Source of the DNA: Methylobacter tundripaludum SV96
GTDB taxonomy: Bacteria > Pseudomonadota > Gammaproteobacteria > Methylococcales > Methylomonadaceae
Length of the DNA stretch: 64,000 nt
Reading direction: 5' to 3'
NCBI RefSeq assembly: GCF_000190755.2
Contig: NZ_JH109152.1
Location: 124,001-188,000 of the forward strand
The position numbers and the translations under genes are program-made. The notes under the pieces were generated by a model that saw only the letters and a program-made list of their open reading frames with translations, ran no database searches and was not told the DNA's origin. This document shows, in pieces, positions 1-8,106 of the stretch (positions are counted from its first letter, which is position 1; every line of letters starts with the position of its first letter).

Positions 1-1
1 C

Positions 2-337
2 CGGCCACAATATATGGAGCAGCCCTTTTGGACTGTAGATACGCTATTTTACTCAGTGATTCATAAACAAAATAACGCCAAGTTTCTTTTTTATCGGTTC
101 TGTTTGATCGATTGGAAGCAATACAATGAAGCATCGGGTGTTCCAAGCCTTAATGCCCGGACTATCGAAAGTATAGAGATAAAAGTCCCTTTTGAAGATG
201 AACAAGTCGCCATCGCCGCCATCCTCTCCGACATGGACGCCGAAATCTCCGCACTGGAAGACAAACTCGCCAAAACTCGCGCCATCAAACAAGGTATGAT
301 GCGCAATCTGCTTACCGGAAGGATACGCCTGCTATGA
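2..337 (+). CDS. hsdS: Type I restriction-modification specificity subunit (HsdS), C-terminal fragment
   Basis: The frame is open from the window edge, so this is the 3' end of a longer gene; the ATG at 14 is internal. The visible 110 or so residues match the end of a target recognition domain followed by the conserved C-terminal helix of HsdS: 'EDEQVAIAAILSDMDAEI' leads into a coiled-coil spacer (SALEDKLAKTRAIKQGMM) and the typical ending NLLTGRI. HsdS dictates the DNA target of the methylase and nuclease complex and normally contains two such recognition and spacer modules. hsdR lies downstream but is separated by a transposase gene whose start overlaps this stop codon by 4 bp. Confidence 0.85.
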   Translation, partial: RPQYMEQPFWTVDTLFYSVIHKQNNAKFLFYRFCLIDWKQYNEASGVPSLNARTIESIEIKVPFEDEQVAIAAILSDMDAEISALEDKLAKTRAIKQGMMRNLLTGRIRLL

Positions 338-1062
338 TGACTAATGGGAACGGGAACGGGAACGGGAACGGGAACGCCAAGCCCCAGCTTGGCGCGACAA
401 ACCACCAGATGGTTGAAAGTGAAAAAGCCGAGCTGGGGCTCGGCGCTCCCGTGGGTGCTCCCGCAGCCAAGGGTTGGTATAGCCGGGGCTATTTGCCGCA
501 TTTTGATGCGCCGGGCACTCTGCAATTCATCACCTTTCGGCTTGCCGATTCCCTGCCGCAAACAGTGCTGAAGCAACTGGAGCAGGAACTCGAACAATTG
601 CCGATCTCGACGCGCGAGCGTGAACGGCGCAAGAAAATAGAGCAATGGCTGGATGCCGGTTTGGGCTGCTGCGCTTTGCGTCATCCGCGCATGGCGGAAG
701 TGATGCAGCAAACTTTGCAGAAATTTGATGGCGAGCGTTATCGTTTGATTGCCTGGTGCATTATGCCCAACCATGTTCATGTTTTGATTGAACCTGCAAT
801 TAGTTTGCCGAAGATTTTGCAGTCGTGGAAATCGTTTACCGGGAGTTGGGCTATTTCGCATAATGCCGAGCTGGGGCTCGGCGTTCCCAGGGCTACCGGC
901 ACTACTAAAAATCAGTTTTGGATGCGCGAGTATTGGGATCGCTATATTCGCGATGAAGGACATTTTCACAGTACGATCAGTTATATTCACAATAACCCGG
1001 TAAAAGCCGGGCTCTGCGAGGAAGCGCATGATTGGCCTTGGTCTAGCGCATATAACGGATAG
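334..1062 (+). CDS. REP-associated tyrosine transposase (RAYT, Y1 family)
   Basis: This is a 242-residue Y1-type single-strand transposase of the REP-associated (TnpA_REP) group. The metal-binding HxH is in 'WCIMPNHVHVLIEP' (about residues 142-155), and the C-terminal 'YIHNNPVKAGL' block carries the signature of the family; the core begins at 'RGYLPHFDAPGTLQFITFRL'. The first 40 residues are unlike the family: a (GN)6 run encoded by tandem GGGAAC hexamers, followed by hairpin-encoded sequence. A second hairpin interrupts the core near residues 178-184. The ATG overlaps the hsdS stop (ATGATGA), so the gene sits inside the restriction operon and may be read with it. RAYTs are usually single-copy domesticated enzymes that act on REP palindromes. 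Confidence 0.85.
   Translation: MMTNGNGNGNGNGNAKPQLGATNHQMVESEKAELGLGAPVGAPAAKGWYSRGYLPHFDAPGTLQFITFRLADSLPQTVLKQLEQELEQLPISTRERERRKKIEQWLDAGLGCCALRHPRMAEVMQQTLQKFDGERYRLIAWCIMPNHVHVLIEPAISLPKILQSWKSFTGSWAISHNAELGLGVPRATGTTKNQFWMREYWDRYIRDEGHFHSTISYIHNNPVKAGLCEEAHDWPWSSAYNG
346..375. repeat. GGGAAC hexamer tandem repeat
   Basis: Five uninterrupted copies of GGGAAC lie at the start of the transposase gene and encode alternating Gly-Asn. Copy-number change would be frame-neutral, because each unit is two codons. The run leads directly into the first REP-like hairpin. Confidence 0.85.
375..394. repeat. REP-like hairpin 1 inside the RAYT gene
   Basis: This is a perfect 8-bp stem, CGCCAAGC and GCTTGGCG, around the 4-nt loop CCCA. 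It is translated as part of the transposase N-terminus. The AAGC-loop-GCTT design recurs in the bioB-bioF gap. Confidence 0.75.
427..444. repeat. REP-like hairpin 2 inside the RAYT gene
   Basis: This is a 7-bp stem, GCCGAGC and GCTCGGC, with loop TGGG. The same 18-bp palindrome occurs again at 865-882 in the same gene, and both copies are followed by a G(C/T)TCCC segment. Confidence 0.75.
865..882. repeat. REP-like hairpin 3 inside the RAYT gene
   Basis: This is an identical copy of the palindrome at 427-444, here inserted in the catalytic half of the transposase reading frame (encoding AELGLG). It is followed by GTTCCCAGGG, close to the sequence after the other copy. Confidence 0.75.
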
Positions 1063-1119
1063 AAGTAGGAAAAGACGGACGTCTAAGCCATTGCAAAAGT
1101 CAAATAATGGAAATGCAAA

Positions 1120-4100
1120 ATGAATGAGATTGGTCAATCCGAACGCGCCACGCAGAACCGTGTCATTACGCTATTCCGCGATGAATTGGGCTATCGCTTC
1201 CTTGGCGACTGGACTGACCGCGACAACAACAGCAATATCGAGGAAGGGTTGCTTGCCGATTTTCTGGCCAAGAGCGGCTGCCGCCCGGAGCAGATCAGCC
1301 GGGCGCTCGACCGGCTGCGCGCCGAGGTGGGCAATCCGAACCGCAGCCTGTACGACAACAACAAGGCAGTGTATAGCTTGCTGCGCTACGGCATTCAGGT
1401 GCAGGCGGCAGTGGGCCAGAATACGGAGACAATCAAGCTGATCAACTGGGAAAACCCGGCGCAAAACGATTTCGCCATTGCCGAGGAAGTTACCTTATGC
1501 GGCAACTGCAACCGACGGCCCGACTTGGTGCTTTACGTTAACGGCATCGCCGTGGGCGTGATCGAGTTGAAGAACAGCCGCGTCTCAATCGGCGATGGTA
1601 TTCGCCAGAATATTTCCAACCAGCAGCCGGAATTCAATGCTTGGTTTTTCAGTACCGTGCAACTCATCTTCGCCGGTAACGATTCCGAGGGGCTGCAATA
1701 CGGCACTATCAAGACCGAGGAAAAGTATTTCCTGAAATGGAAAGAAGACGAGACCGACAACAGCCGCTACAAGCTGGATAAATACCTGCTGAAGATGTGC
1801 GACAAGGCGCGTCTGATCGAGCTGATGCACGACTTCGTACTGTTCGATGGCGGTTGGAAAAAGCTGCCGCGCGTACACCAGTATTTCGGCATCAAGGCGG
1901 CGCAGGCGCATGTCCTCCGCGGCGAGGGCGGCATTATCTGGCATACTCAGGGCAGCGGCAAGAGCATCGTAATGGTGCTGCTGGCGAAATGGATTCTGGA
2001 AAACAAGCCTGATGCCCGCGTGGTGATTGTCACCGACCGCGACGAACTGGATAAACAGATCGAGGGCGTTTTCATTGCTGCCGGTCATCCGATGGCCCGC
2101 GCCGGAAGCGGTCGCGACTTGATGACTCAGCTTGGTCAAGCTACGCCGCGCTTGCTGTGTTCGCTGGTGCACAAGTTCGGCAAAAAGGGCGTGGAGGATT
2201 TCGAGCAGTTCATCAAGGAATTGGAAGCTCAACCTTGCCGGACGGTAGGTGAGCTATTCGTATTTGTGGACGAATGCCATCGCACCCAAAGCGGCAAGCT
2301 GCACCGCACGATGAAGGCGTTGATGCCCAGCGCGGTGTTTATCGGCTTTACCGGAACGCCGCTGTTGAAGCAGGATAAAGCCACCAGTCTGGAAGTGTTT
2401 GGCGGCTATATTCACACTTACAAATTCAGCGAGGCGGTAGAGGATAATGTAGTGCTCGACTTAATTTATGAGGCGCGGGACATCGACCAGCATTTAGGTT
2501 CGGAGGAAACGGTCGATGAATGGTTCGAGGCTTCCACCACGAATCTGAACGATTGGCAAAAGGCAGCCCTGCGCGAAAAGTGGGGCACGATGCAGAATGT
2601 GCTTAGCTCCAAGTCCCGCATGGCGCGGGTGGTTGCGGACATTATCTTCGACTTTAAAAGACGCCGCCGCCTGAATGACGGGCGTGGCACCGCTATCCTG
2701 GTGGCCTCCAGCATCTATGAGGCATGCAAGTATTTTGAGCTGTTTCAGAAGACGGTGTTTAAAGGCAAGTGCGCGGTCGTCACCTCCTATAATCCCCAGA
2801 TTAAAGACATCACGCTGGAAGATACCGGCGCGAACACGGAGACGGACAAGTTGTTCATCTACAACACCTACACCGAGCTGCTGCACAACGTGGATGCTCT
2901 GTCCGGCAAGTCCAAAACCGAGACCTATGAGGACAACGCCAAGAAGTTGTTCAAGGAGCAACCGGCCAACATGAAGCTGCTGGTTGTGGTGGACAAGTTG
3001 CTGACCGGTTTCGATGCGCCGAGCTGCACTTATCTTTATATCGACAAGAGCATGAAGGATCACGGACTGTTCCAGGCCATTTGCCGCACTAACCGGCTGG
3101 ACGGGGAGGACAAGGATTTCGGCTATATTGTGGACTACAAGGATCTGTTCAAGAAGGTGGAAAACGCCATCGCAGTTTATAGCTCAGAGCTTGATCATAG
3201 CGCGGGCGGTGTCGATCCTGAGATCATGCTGCAAGACCGCCTGACTAAAGGCCGGGAACGCTTGGATAATGCATTGGAGGCTATCGCGCTGCTTTGCGAG
3301 TCGGTGGAGCCGCCGAAGAGTGAGCTTGAGTACATCCATTATTTCTGCGGCAACACCGAGATACCTGATGATCTGAAGGCGCATGAAACGCAACGTGTTG
3401 CGTTTTACAAGGCGGCGGTCGCTTTGGTGCGTGCCTACGCCAATATCGATGGCGAACTGGACAAAGCCGGATACAGCGATGTCGAGACTAAGCGCGTCAA
3501 ACAGAAACTTGACGAGTATCTCAAGCTGCGGGAAATCATCCGCAACGCCGCCGACGAAAAGCTGGATATGAAAGCCTACGAGGCTGACATGCGGCACCTG
3601 ATCGACACCTATATTGAAGCCGATGCGCCGAGGAAGATTTCGCCGTTCGATAACATGCCGCTATTGGAACTGATTGTGAAAACCGGCATTGCGGATGCGA
3701 TCAACACGCAACTTGGCGGCTTGAAGGGCAACAAGGACGCCGTGGCCGAGACCATTGAGAATAATGTTCGCAGCAAGATCATTAAGGAACACCTGAACAA
3801 CCCGGCTTTTTACGACAAGATGTCGGCGCTGCTGGACGAGATCATCGCCACCCGTAAAGCCAAGGCTGTTGAGTATGAGGAATACCTGAAACGGATTGCC
3901 GAACTGGCGAAGACGGTGGAAAAGGGTCAGGCCGATGATACGCCCGAACAATTAAATACGCCGGGACGCCGCGCGCTTTATGACAATCTTTGTTCCGGTA
4001 CGGCTGAGCCGTCTGCCGTCTATGGGCATGCAAGCAAAAATGATGTGTTGGCATTGGTCGTCAGGATCGACGAGACCATTAGACAAGTCAGGCCTGACGA

Positions 4101-4218
4101 TTGGCGCGGCGTTCAGGCAAAAGAGCAAATCATCAAATCAGCTTTGTATGGAGTTTTACAGGATGAGGCTAAGGTTGAGCGCATTTTCCCGATCATTACC
4201 CAACATAAGGAATATTGA
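1120..4218 (+). CDS. hsdR: Type I restriction enzyme R subunit (HsdR)
   Basis: This 1032-residue motor-nuclease subunit of a type I restriction system translocates DNA and cuts it at a distance from unmethylated sites. The N-terminal nuclease core shows PD at about residues 134-135 and the E-x-K in 'GVIELKNS' (E149, K151). The helicase domain begins with Walker A 'TQGSGKSI' (about 276-283), followed by the DEAD-like 'VFVDECHRTQ', motif III-like 'GFTGTPLL', and 'DKLLTGFDAP' in the second RecA fold. The C-terminal third is helical and would contact the methylase core. Length is normal for the family. The stop overlaps the start of the following metallopeptidase gene, as often seen in type I loci. 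Confidence 0.95.
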   Translation: MNEIGQSERATQNRVITLFRDELGYRFLGDWTDRDNNSNIEEGLLADFLAKSGCRPEQISRALDRLRAEVGNPNRSLYDNNKAVYSLLRYGIQVQAAVGQNTETIKLINWENPAQNDFAIAEEVTLCGNCNRRPDLVLYVNGIAVGVIELKNSRVSIGDGIRQNISNQQPEFNAWFFSTVQLIFAGNDSEGLQYGTIKTEEKYFLKWKEDETDNSRYKLDKYLLKMCDKARLIELMHDFVLFDGGWKKLPRVHQYFGIKAAQAHVLRGEGGIIWHTQGSGKSIVMVLLAKWILENKPDARVVIVTDRDELDKQIEGVFIAAGHPMARAGSGRDLMTQLGQATPRLLCSLVHKFGKKGVEDFEQFIKELEAQPCRTVGELFVFVDECHRTQSGKLHRTMKALMPSAVFIGFTGTPLLKQDKATSLEVFGGYIHTYKFSEAVEDNVVLDLIYEARDIDQHLGSEETVDEWFEASTTNLNDWQKAALREKWGTMQNVLSSKSRMARVVADIIFDFKRRRRLNDGRGTAILVASSIYEACKYFELFQKTVFKGKCAVVTSYNPQIKDITLEDTGANTETDKLFIYNTYTELLHNVDALSGKSKTETYEDNAKKLFKEQPANMKLLVVVDKLLTGFDAPSCTYLYIDKSMKDHGLFQAICRTNRLDGEDKDFGYIVDYKDLFKKVENAIAVYSSELDHSAGGVDPEIMLQDRLTKGRERLDNALEAIALLCESVEPPKSELEYIHYFCGNTEIPDDLKAHETQRVAFYKAAVALVRAYANIDGELDKAGYSDVETKRVKQKLDEYLKLREIIRNAADEKLDMKAYEADMRHLIDTYIEADAPRKISPFDNMPLLELIVKTGIADAINTQLGGLKGNKDAVAETIENNVRSKIIKEHLNNPAFYDKMSALLDEIIATRKAKAVEYEEYLKRIAELAKTVEKGQADDTPEQLNTPGRRALYDNLCSGTAEPSAVYGHASKNDVLALVVRIDETIRQVRPDDWRGVQAKEQIIKSALYGVLQDEAKVERIFPIITQHKEY

Positions 4219-4934
4219 TGGTCACGCAGATCCGGCTTGGCGATATTGCCGTGGATGTGGTGCTAAAAGACATCAAGAATATCCATTTGAGCGTGTATCC
4301 ACCTACCGGCAAGGTGCGTATTGCCGCGCCGTTGCGGATGGATTTGGATACCATCCGCGTGTTTGCGATTACCAAGCTTGGCTGGATCAAAAGCCAACAG
4401 CAAAAGTTGCGCGAACAACAACGTGAAACGCCGCGCGAATACCTCGACCGCGAAAGCCATTACGTTTGGGGAAAACGTTATCTGCTCCAACTGGTTGAGA
4501 AAGATGCCGCGCCGGAAGTCGAGTTAAAGCACAATAAAATGCGACTTCAAATTCGTCCTGCAAGCAGTGATATAAGGAAGCAGGAGATTCTTGAAGCATG
4601 GTATCGCGAAAGGCTCAAGGAAGCCGTTCCGGCGTTGATCGACAAATGGGAGCCGCTTATAGGTGTGAAGGTGGAACGGTTCTTTGTGCAAAGGATGAAA
4701 ACGAAGTGGGGCAGTTGTCGTCCAAGTTCGAAAAGCATCCGGCTCAATACCGAGCTTGCGAAGAAGCCGCGGGAGTGTCTGGAATACATCGTTGTGCATG
4801 AGATGGTTCATTTGCTGGAGCCTACCCACAACATCCGATTCGTAACCTTGATGGACCGGTTCATGCCGAAATGGCGGTTCTATAAGGATGAGTTGAATAA
4901 GCTACCGGTTAGGCATGAGAGCTGGGCTTATTGA
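4218..4934 (+). CDS. YgjP-like M48-family metallopeptidase
   Basis: This protein of about 238 residues belongs to the YgjP/DUF45 group. The zinc signature 'VVHEMVHLLEPTHN' (HExxH plus a downstream His) lies near residue 195, preceded by 'RMKTKWGSCRPSSKSIRLN', a segment typical of these proteins. The ATG at 4218 overlaps the hsdR stop (TGATG); a TTG one codon earlier is possible but less likely. Genes of this type often follow hsdR in type I restriction operons, but the substrate there is not established. A second family member lies at 27195-27698. Confidence 0.85.
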   Translation: MVTQIRLGDIAVDVVLKDIKNIHLSVYPPTGKVRIAAPLRMDLDTIRVFAITKLGWIKSQQQKLREQQRETPREYLDRESHYVWGKRYLLQLVEKDAAPEVELKHNKMRLQIRPASSDIRKQEILEAWYRERLKEAVPALIDKWEPLIGVKVERFFVQRMKTKWGSCRPSSKSIRLNTELAKKPRECLEYIVVHEMVHLLEPTHNIRFVTLMDRFMPKWRFYKDELNKLPVRHESWAY

Positions 4935-4990
4935 CGTTCGCAGTCGGAAAAATAAAAAGTATCCGGATTAACCCTGACGATATTGGTGAA

Positions 4991-5698
4991 TCAAGCCCTC
5001 GCACAAACCCAAACATCAACCCGGCTAGCGCCTGCTTTTTTCAATAAATAGGCCAGTTCATGGGTTGTTGAGCCGGTGGTCATGACGTCGTCAAGTATCG
5101 CGATATGCCGGGCGTGGATGGGGTTGATGATGGAAAAGGCGTTTTTCAGGTTTTTGCGGCGTTTTTTGGCGGGTAGTTGCGTTTGATGGGGCGTGTCGCG
5201 GTTTCGCCTGCAACTGGTCAGGTCCAGCGGAATCTGCATCTCCTTGGCGACGGTTCTGGCGATTTCTATGGCCTGATTGAAGCCGCGTTCGCGGTAACGG
5301 GCTTTATGCAACGGAACCGGCAAAATCAAATCCGGCCGCTCGGCGGTTTGTTTCAGGTGGTCGGCCAATAACATGCCGAGCAAGCGCGCATTCTTGTAAT
5401 TGGCGCCGAATTTTAAGGTGCCGATTAAATGCCGGATGGCTCCCTGATGAATGAACGGCGCGTAAGTTTCGTCAAATGCCGGATGCCGACTCAGGCAGCG
5501 GCCGCAAAGCACGGGGGCGGTAGTGGGCGTTTCCAGTATTTCGGCGCATCGATAACAACATAGATTATTTCTAGGCAAGTGCGTATAGCACGAATGGCAA
5601 ATGTCGCGGGAATTGTGTCCTGGGTTACCGCATAAGATGCAGGTAGGCGGAAGCAGGTAATCCTGTATAATATTGATCCAGTTGTATACCATTTTCAT
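4991..5698 (-). CDS. comF: ComF-family amidophosphoribosyltransferase-like protein
   Basis: This 235-residue protein has an N-terminal cysteine cluster (CILCG, CHSC, CYRC, CGRC, residues about 17-70) likely to bind zinc. A type I phosphoribosyltransferase domain follows, with the PRPP loop 'IAILDDVMTTGSTTHEL' near residue 200. ComF/GntX proteins are linked to DNA uptake in naturally competent bacteria, although the biochemical role is unclear. In enterobacteria the homologue gntX lies beside bioH; here it is divergent from bioB, with 66 bp between the start codons. Confidence 0.88.
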   Translation of the reverse strand: MKMVYNWINIIQDYLLPPTCILCGNPGHNSRDICHSCYTHLPRNNLCCYRCAEILETPTTAPVLCGRCLSRHPAFDETYAPFIHQGAIRHLIGTLKFGANYKNARLLGMLLADHLKQTAERPDLILPVPLHKARYRERGFNQAIEIARTVAKEMQIPLDLTSCRRNRDTPHQTQLPAKKRRKNLKNAFSIINPIHARHIAILDDVMTTGSTTHELAYLLKKAGASRVDVWVCARA

Positions 5699-5707
5699 TT
5701 GAACAGG

Positions 5708-5736
5708 TTGACAAGTTTATCGATTGTCTTTGTTTA
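5708..5736 (+). promoter_or_regulatory. Possible sigma-70 promoter of bioB
   Basis: A perfect -35 hexamer TTGACA (5708-5713) lies 17 bp before a poor -10 candidate (TGTTTA, 5731-5736), in the short comF-bioB divergent gap. No BirA-type operator palindrome was recognised. Confidence 0.3.
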
Positions 5737-5764
5737 AGTATTACAGTAACTGGAGCTTAACAGA

Positions 5765-6733
5765 ATGTCTGCAAACCCTGCAATTCGCCATGATTGGCAG
5801 TTGGACGAAGTGCAAGCGCTTTATGCGTTGCCTTTTAATGACCTGATTTTTAAGGCGCAAACCGTACATCGGGAAAATTTCGATCCCAATGAAGTTCAGA
5901 TTAGTAGCCTGTTGAGTATCAAAACCGGCTCTTGTTCCGAAGATTGCGGCTATTGCCCGCAAAGCGCCCGCTATGATTCCGATTTGACGCCCGAGGCGCT
6001 AATGCCGGTCGATGCGGTATTGAAGGCGGCGCAATTGGCTAAAGATCAAGGCGCATCGCGTTTTTGCATGGGCGCGGCTTGGCGTCAGCCTAAGGATAGG
6101 GATGTGGAACGGGTGGTGGAAATGGTTCAGGGCGTTAAGGCGCTGGGTATGGAAACCTGCGTAACCTTGGGAATGCTGACCGACGCCCAAACGGCCCGAT
6201 TAAAAGAGGGCGGTCTGGATTATTACAACCACAATCTGGATACTTCGGAAGACTATTATTCCGAAGTGATCACCACGCGGACTTACCAGGATCGTCTGGA
6301 TACGCTGGCGCGGGTCAGGGATGCCGGGATTAACGTGTGTTGCGGCGGCATCGTGGGCATGGGCGAGAGCGATGTCGATCGCGCCAATCTGTTGATCGAA
6401 CTGGCAAACCTGCCCAAGCATCCCGAAAGCGTGCCGGTCAATATGCTGGTGCAGGTTGAGGGCACGCCGCTGATGGGCACAGAGTCGCTGGATCCGATCA
6501 TCTTTATCAGAACCATAGCCGTTGCCAGAATCATGATGCCCAAGTCGCGTGTGAGGCTATCTGCAGGTCGCAATAACATGAGCGATGAAATGCAGGCGTT
6601 GTGCTTTTTGGCCGGCGCCAACTCGATTTTTTACGGCGATAAATTATTGACCACCGACAATCCGATGACTAACCATGATTTGGCTTTGTTTGATCGTTTG
6701 GGGGTCTATTCCGGTGGTTCAAGTTACGCTTGA
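5765..6733 (+). CDS. bioB: Biotin synthase BioB
   Basis: This 322-residue radical-SAM enzyme inserts sulfur into dethiobiotin in the last step of biotin synthesis. The [4Fe-4S] motif '[13 protein letters not shown]' places the ligands at C57, C61 and C64. Later conserved blocks include '[12 protein letters not shown]', '[10 protein letters not shown]' and '[12 protein letters not shown]', which carries the Arg of the second, [2Fe-2S] cluster. GGAG at 5752-5755 is the ribosome binding site. bioB leads the biotin genes but is separated from bioF by a 203-bp gap filled with REP-like hairpins. Confidence 0.97.
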   Translation: MSANPAIRHDWQLDEVQALYALPFNDLIFKAQTVHRENFDPNEVQISSLLSIKTGSCSEDCGYCPQSARYDSDLTPEALMPVDAVLKAAQLAKDQGASRFCMGAAWRQPKDRDVERVVEMVQGVKALGMETCVTLGMLTDAQTARLKEGGLDYYNHNLDTSEDYYSEVITTRTYQDRLDTLARVRDAGINVCCGGIVGMGESDVDRANLLIELANLPKHPESVPVNMLVQVEGTPLMGTESLDPIIFIRTIAVARIMMPKSRVRLSAGRNNMSDEMQALCFLAGANSIFYGDKLLTTDNPMTNHDLALFDRLGVYSGGSSYA

Positions 6734-6756
6734 TGAGTGCTAACTGTTCAATTTTA

Positions 6757-6795
6757 TAATGGAACACGGATGATACGGATAAGCACAGATTTATC
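6757..6795. repeat. Dispersed 'AATGGAACRCGGATG' repeat, copy 1
   Basis: The segment 'AATGGAACACGGATGAT' followed by a CACAGATT block resembles 28687-28751 (AATGGAACGCGGATG ... CACAGATT). It lies just upstream of the REP hairpin cluster, in the bioB-bioF gap. Confidence 0.45.
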
Positions 6796-6813
6796 TCACA
6801 GTTTGCGCTGGAT

Positions 6814-6912
6814 CCCAAGCCCCAGCTTGGGAATCCAGTCTTGGAAGCTCCAGCTTCCTGACTCGCGAAGCTGGAGCTTCGCCTTCTGGGTTCCCAAGCT
6901 TGAGCTTGGGAA
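6814..6912. repeat. Cluster of four REP-like hairpins between bioB and bioF
   Basis: There are four consecutive short palindromes with 4-nt loops: CCCAAGC/GCTTGGG (6814-6831, loop CCCA), GGAAGC/GCTTCC (6843-6858, loop TCCA), CGAAGC/GCTTCG (6866-6881, loop TGGA) and TTCCCAAGC/GCTTGGGAA (6891-6912, loop TTGA). All have the AAGC-loop-GCTT core seen in hairpin 1 of the transposase gene at 334-1062. Such a tandem resembles a BIME. It could attenuate readthrough from bioB into bioF or affect mRNA stability. Confidence 0.8.
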
Positions 6913-6936
6913 CCAGCAACATGTGTCTTAAACCTA

Positions 6937-8106
6937 ATGGCTCACCCATTCTCAGAGCTAACAGCCGAGCTTGATGATATTGCCCAACAGGGCTTATATC
7001 GCTCCCGGCGGATTATAGAATCCCCTCAAGGCATTAATCTGGAAATTGACGGCAGGAATGTTGTCAATTTTTGCAGCAATGATTATCTGGGGTTGGCCAA
7101 TCACCCCGATGTGGTCAATGCGTTTAAAGCCGGTGCGGATCAGTACGGCGTCGGCAGCGGGTCGGCGCATTTGATTTGCGGGCATAGTGCGGCTCATCAT
7201 GCTTTGGAAGAAGAGTTGGCGGCGTTTACCGGACGCGACCGGGCATTATTGTTTTCTACGGGATACATGGCCAATATCGGCGTGATCTCGGCTTTATTGG
7301 GGCGTGGCGATGCGGTGTTTGAAGACCGGTTGAACCATGCTTCCTTGTTGGACGGCGGCCTGTTGTCCGGCGCACGATTTAAGCGCTATGCCCATGCCGA
7401 TGCGGCTGATCTCAGCGCAAATCTGGAAAAAGCCGCAGGTAACAAACTGATCGTGACCGATGGCGTATTCAGCATGGATGGCGATTTTGCACCTCTTAAT
7501 GAATTGGCCGTTGCCGCAAAAAAACAGGGTGCCTGGCTGATGGTTGACGATGCGCATGGACTGGGCGTAATCGGCGAATACGGCGGCGGGATTGTTGAAC
7601 ATTACGGTCTCGGTCAGGACGATGTGCCGGTATTGATGGGGACTTTGGGTAAAGGTTTTGGCACTTTTGGCGCGTTTGTCGCGGGTTCCGAGGTATTGAT
7701 TGAAACCCTGATCCAGAAAGCTCGCACTTATGTTTACACCACCGCTTTACCGGCGGCAGTTGCCGAGGCGACACGGGCAAGCCTAAAAATTGTTATCTCA
7801 GAAAGCTGGCGTCGGGACAAGCTTAAAAAACTGTCGGAGCGATTCAGGCTGGGCGCGGAGCAGCTCGGGCTACAGGTGATGGCATCGTCGTCGGCCATTC
7901 AGCCCATCCTGATTGGAGACAGCCAAAGGGCTGTAAACATCAGCAACGCTTTATTAGATGCCGGTTTTCTGGTCAGCGCGATACGCCCGCCGACCGTGCC
8001 TCAAGGCAGCGCAAGGTTACGGGTGACTTTTTCTGCGCTGCATGAGGAACAACATGTCGATCGGTTGCTGGATGCATTGGCTAAAATTATCGCAGGTTGC
8101 AAGTGA
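6937..8106 (+). CDS. bioF: 8-amino-7-oxononanoate synthase BioF
   Basis: This 389-residue PLP enzyme condenses pimeloyl-ACP (or -CoA) with alanine. Conserved blocks are '[10 protein letters not shown]' (about 48-57), '[11 protein letters not shown]' (73-83), the PLP-contacting 'DDAHGLG' (204-210), and '[11 protein letters not shown]', with the Schiff-base lysine at K239. Length is typical. The stop overlaps the bioH start (GTGA), beginning a tightly packed bioF-H-C-D run. Confidence 0.96.
   Translation: MAHPFSELTAELDDIAQQGLYRSRRIIESPQGINLEIDGRNVVNFCSNDYLGLANHPDVVNAFKAGADQYGVGSGSAHLICGHSAAHHALEEELAAFTGRDRALLFSTGYMANIGVISALLGRGDAVFEDRLNHASLLDGGLLSGARFKRYAHADAADLSANLEKAAGNKLIVTDGVFSMDGDFAPLNELAVAAKKQGAWLMVDDAHGLGVIGEYGGGIVEHYGLGQDDVPVLMGTLGKGFGTFGAFVAGSEVLIETLIQKARTYVYTTALPAAVAEATRASLKIVISESWRRDKLKKLSERFRLGAEQLGLQVMASSSAIQPILIGDSQRAVNISNALLDAGFLVSAIRPPTVPQGSARLRVTFSALHEEQHVDRLLDALAKIIAGCK

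Noticed and set aside
91-1137. Long minus-strand open frame (348 codons) opposite the hsdS tail and transposase
   Set aside because: It lies antisense to two well-supported genes, its translation has no recognisable domain and it is rich in repeat-encoded V-P-V-P runs from the hexamer array.
1585-2232. 215-codon minus-strand frame within hsdR
   Set aside because: It is antisense to the helicase domain, with low-complexity His/Gln/Leu composition typical of shadow frames.
5699-5764. BirA-type operator in the comF-bioB divergent gap
   Set aside because: No dyad resembling the TTGTAAACC-type biotin operator could be found.
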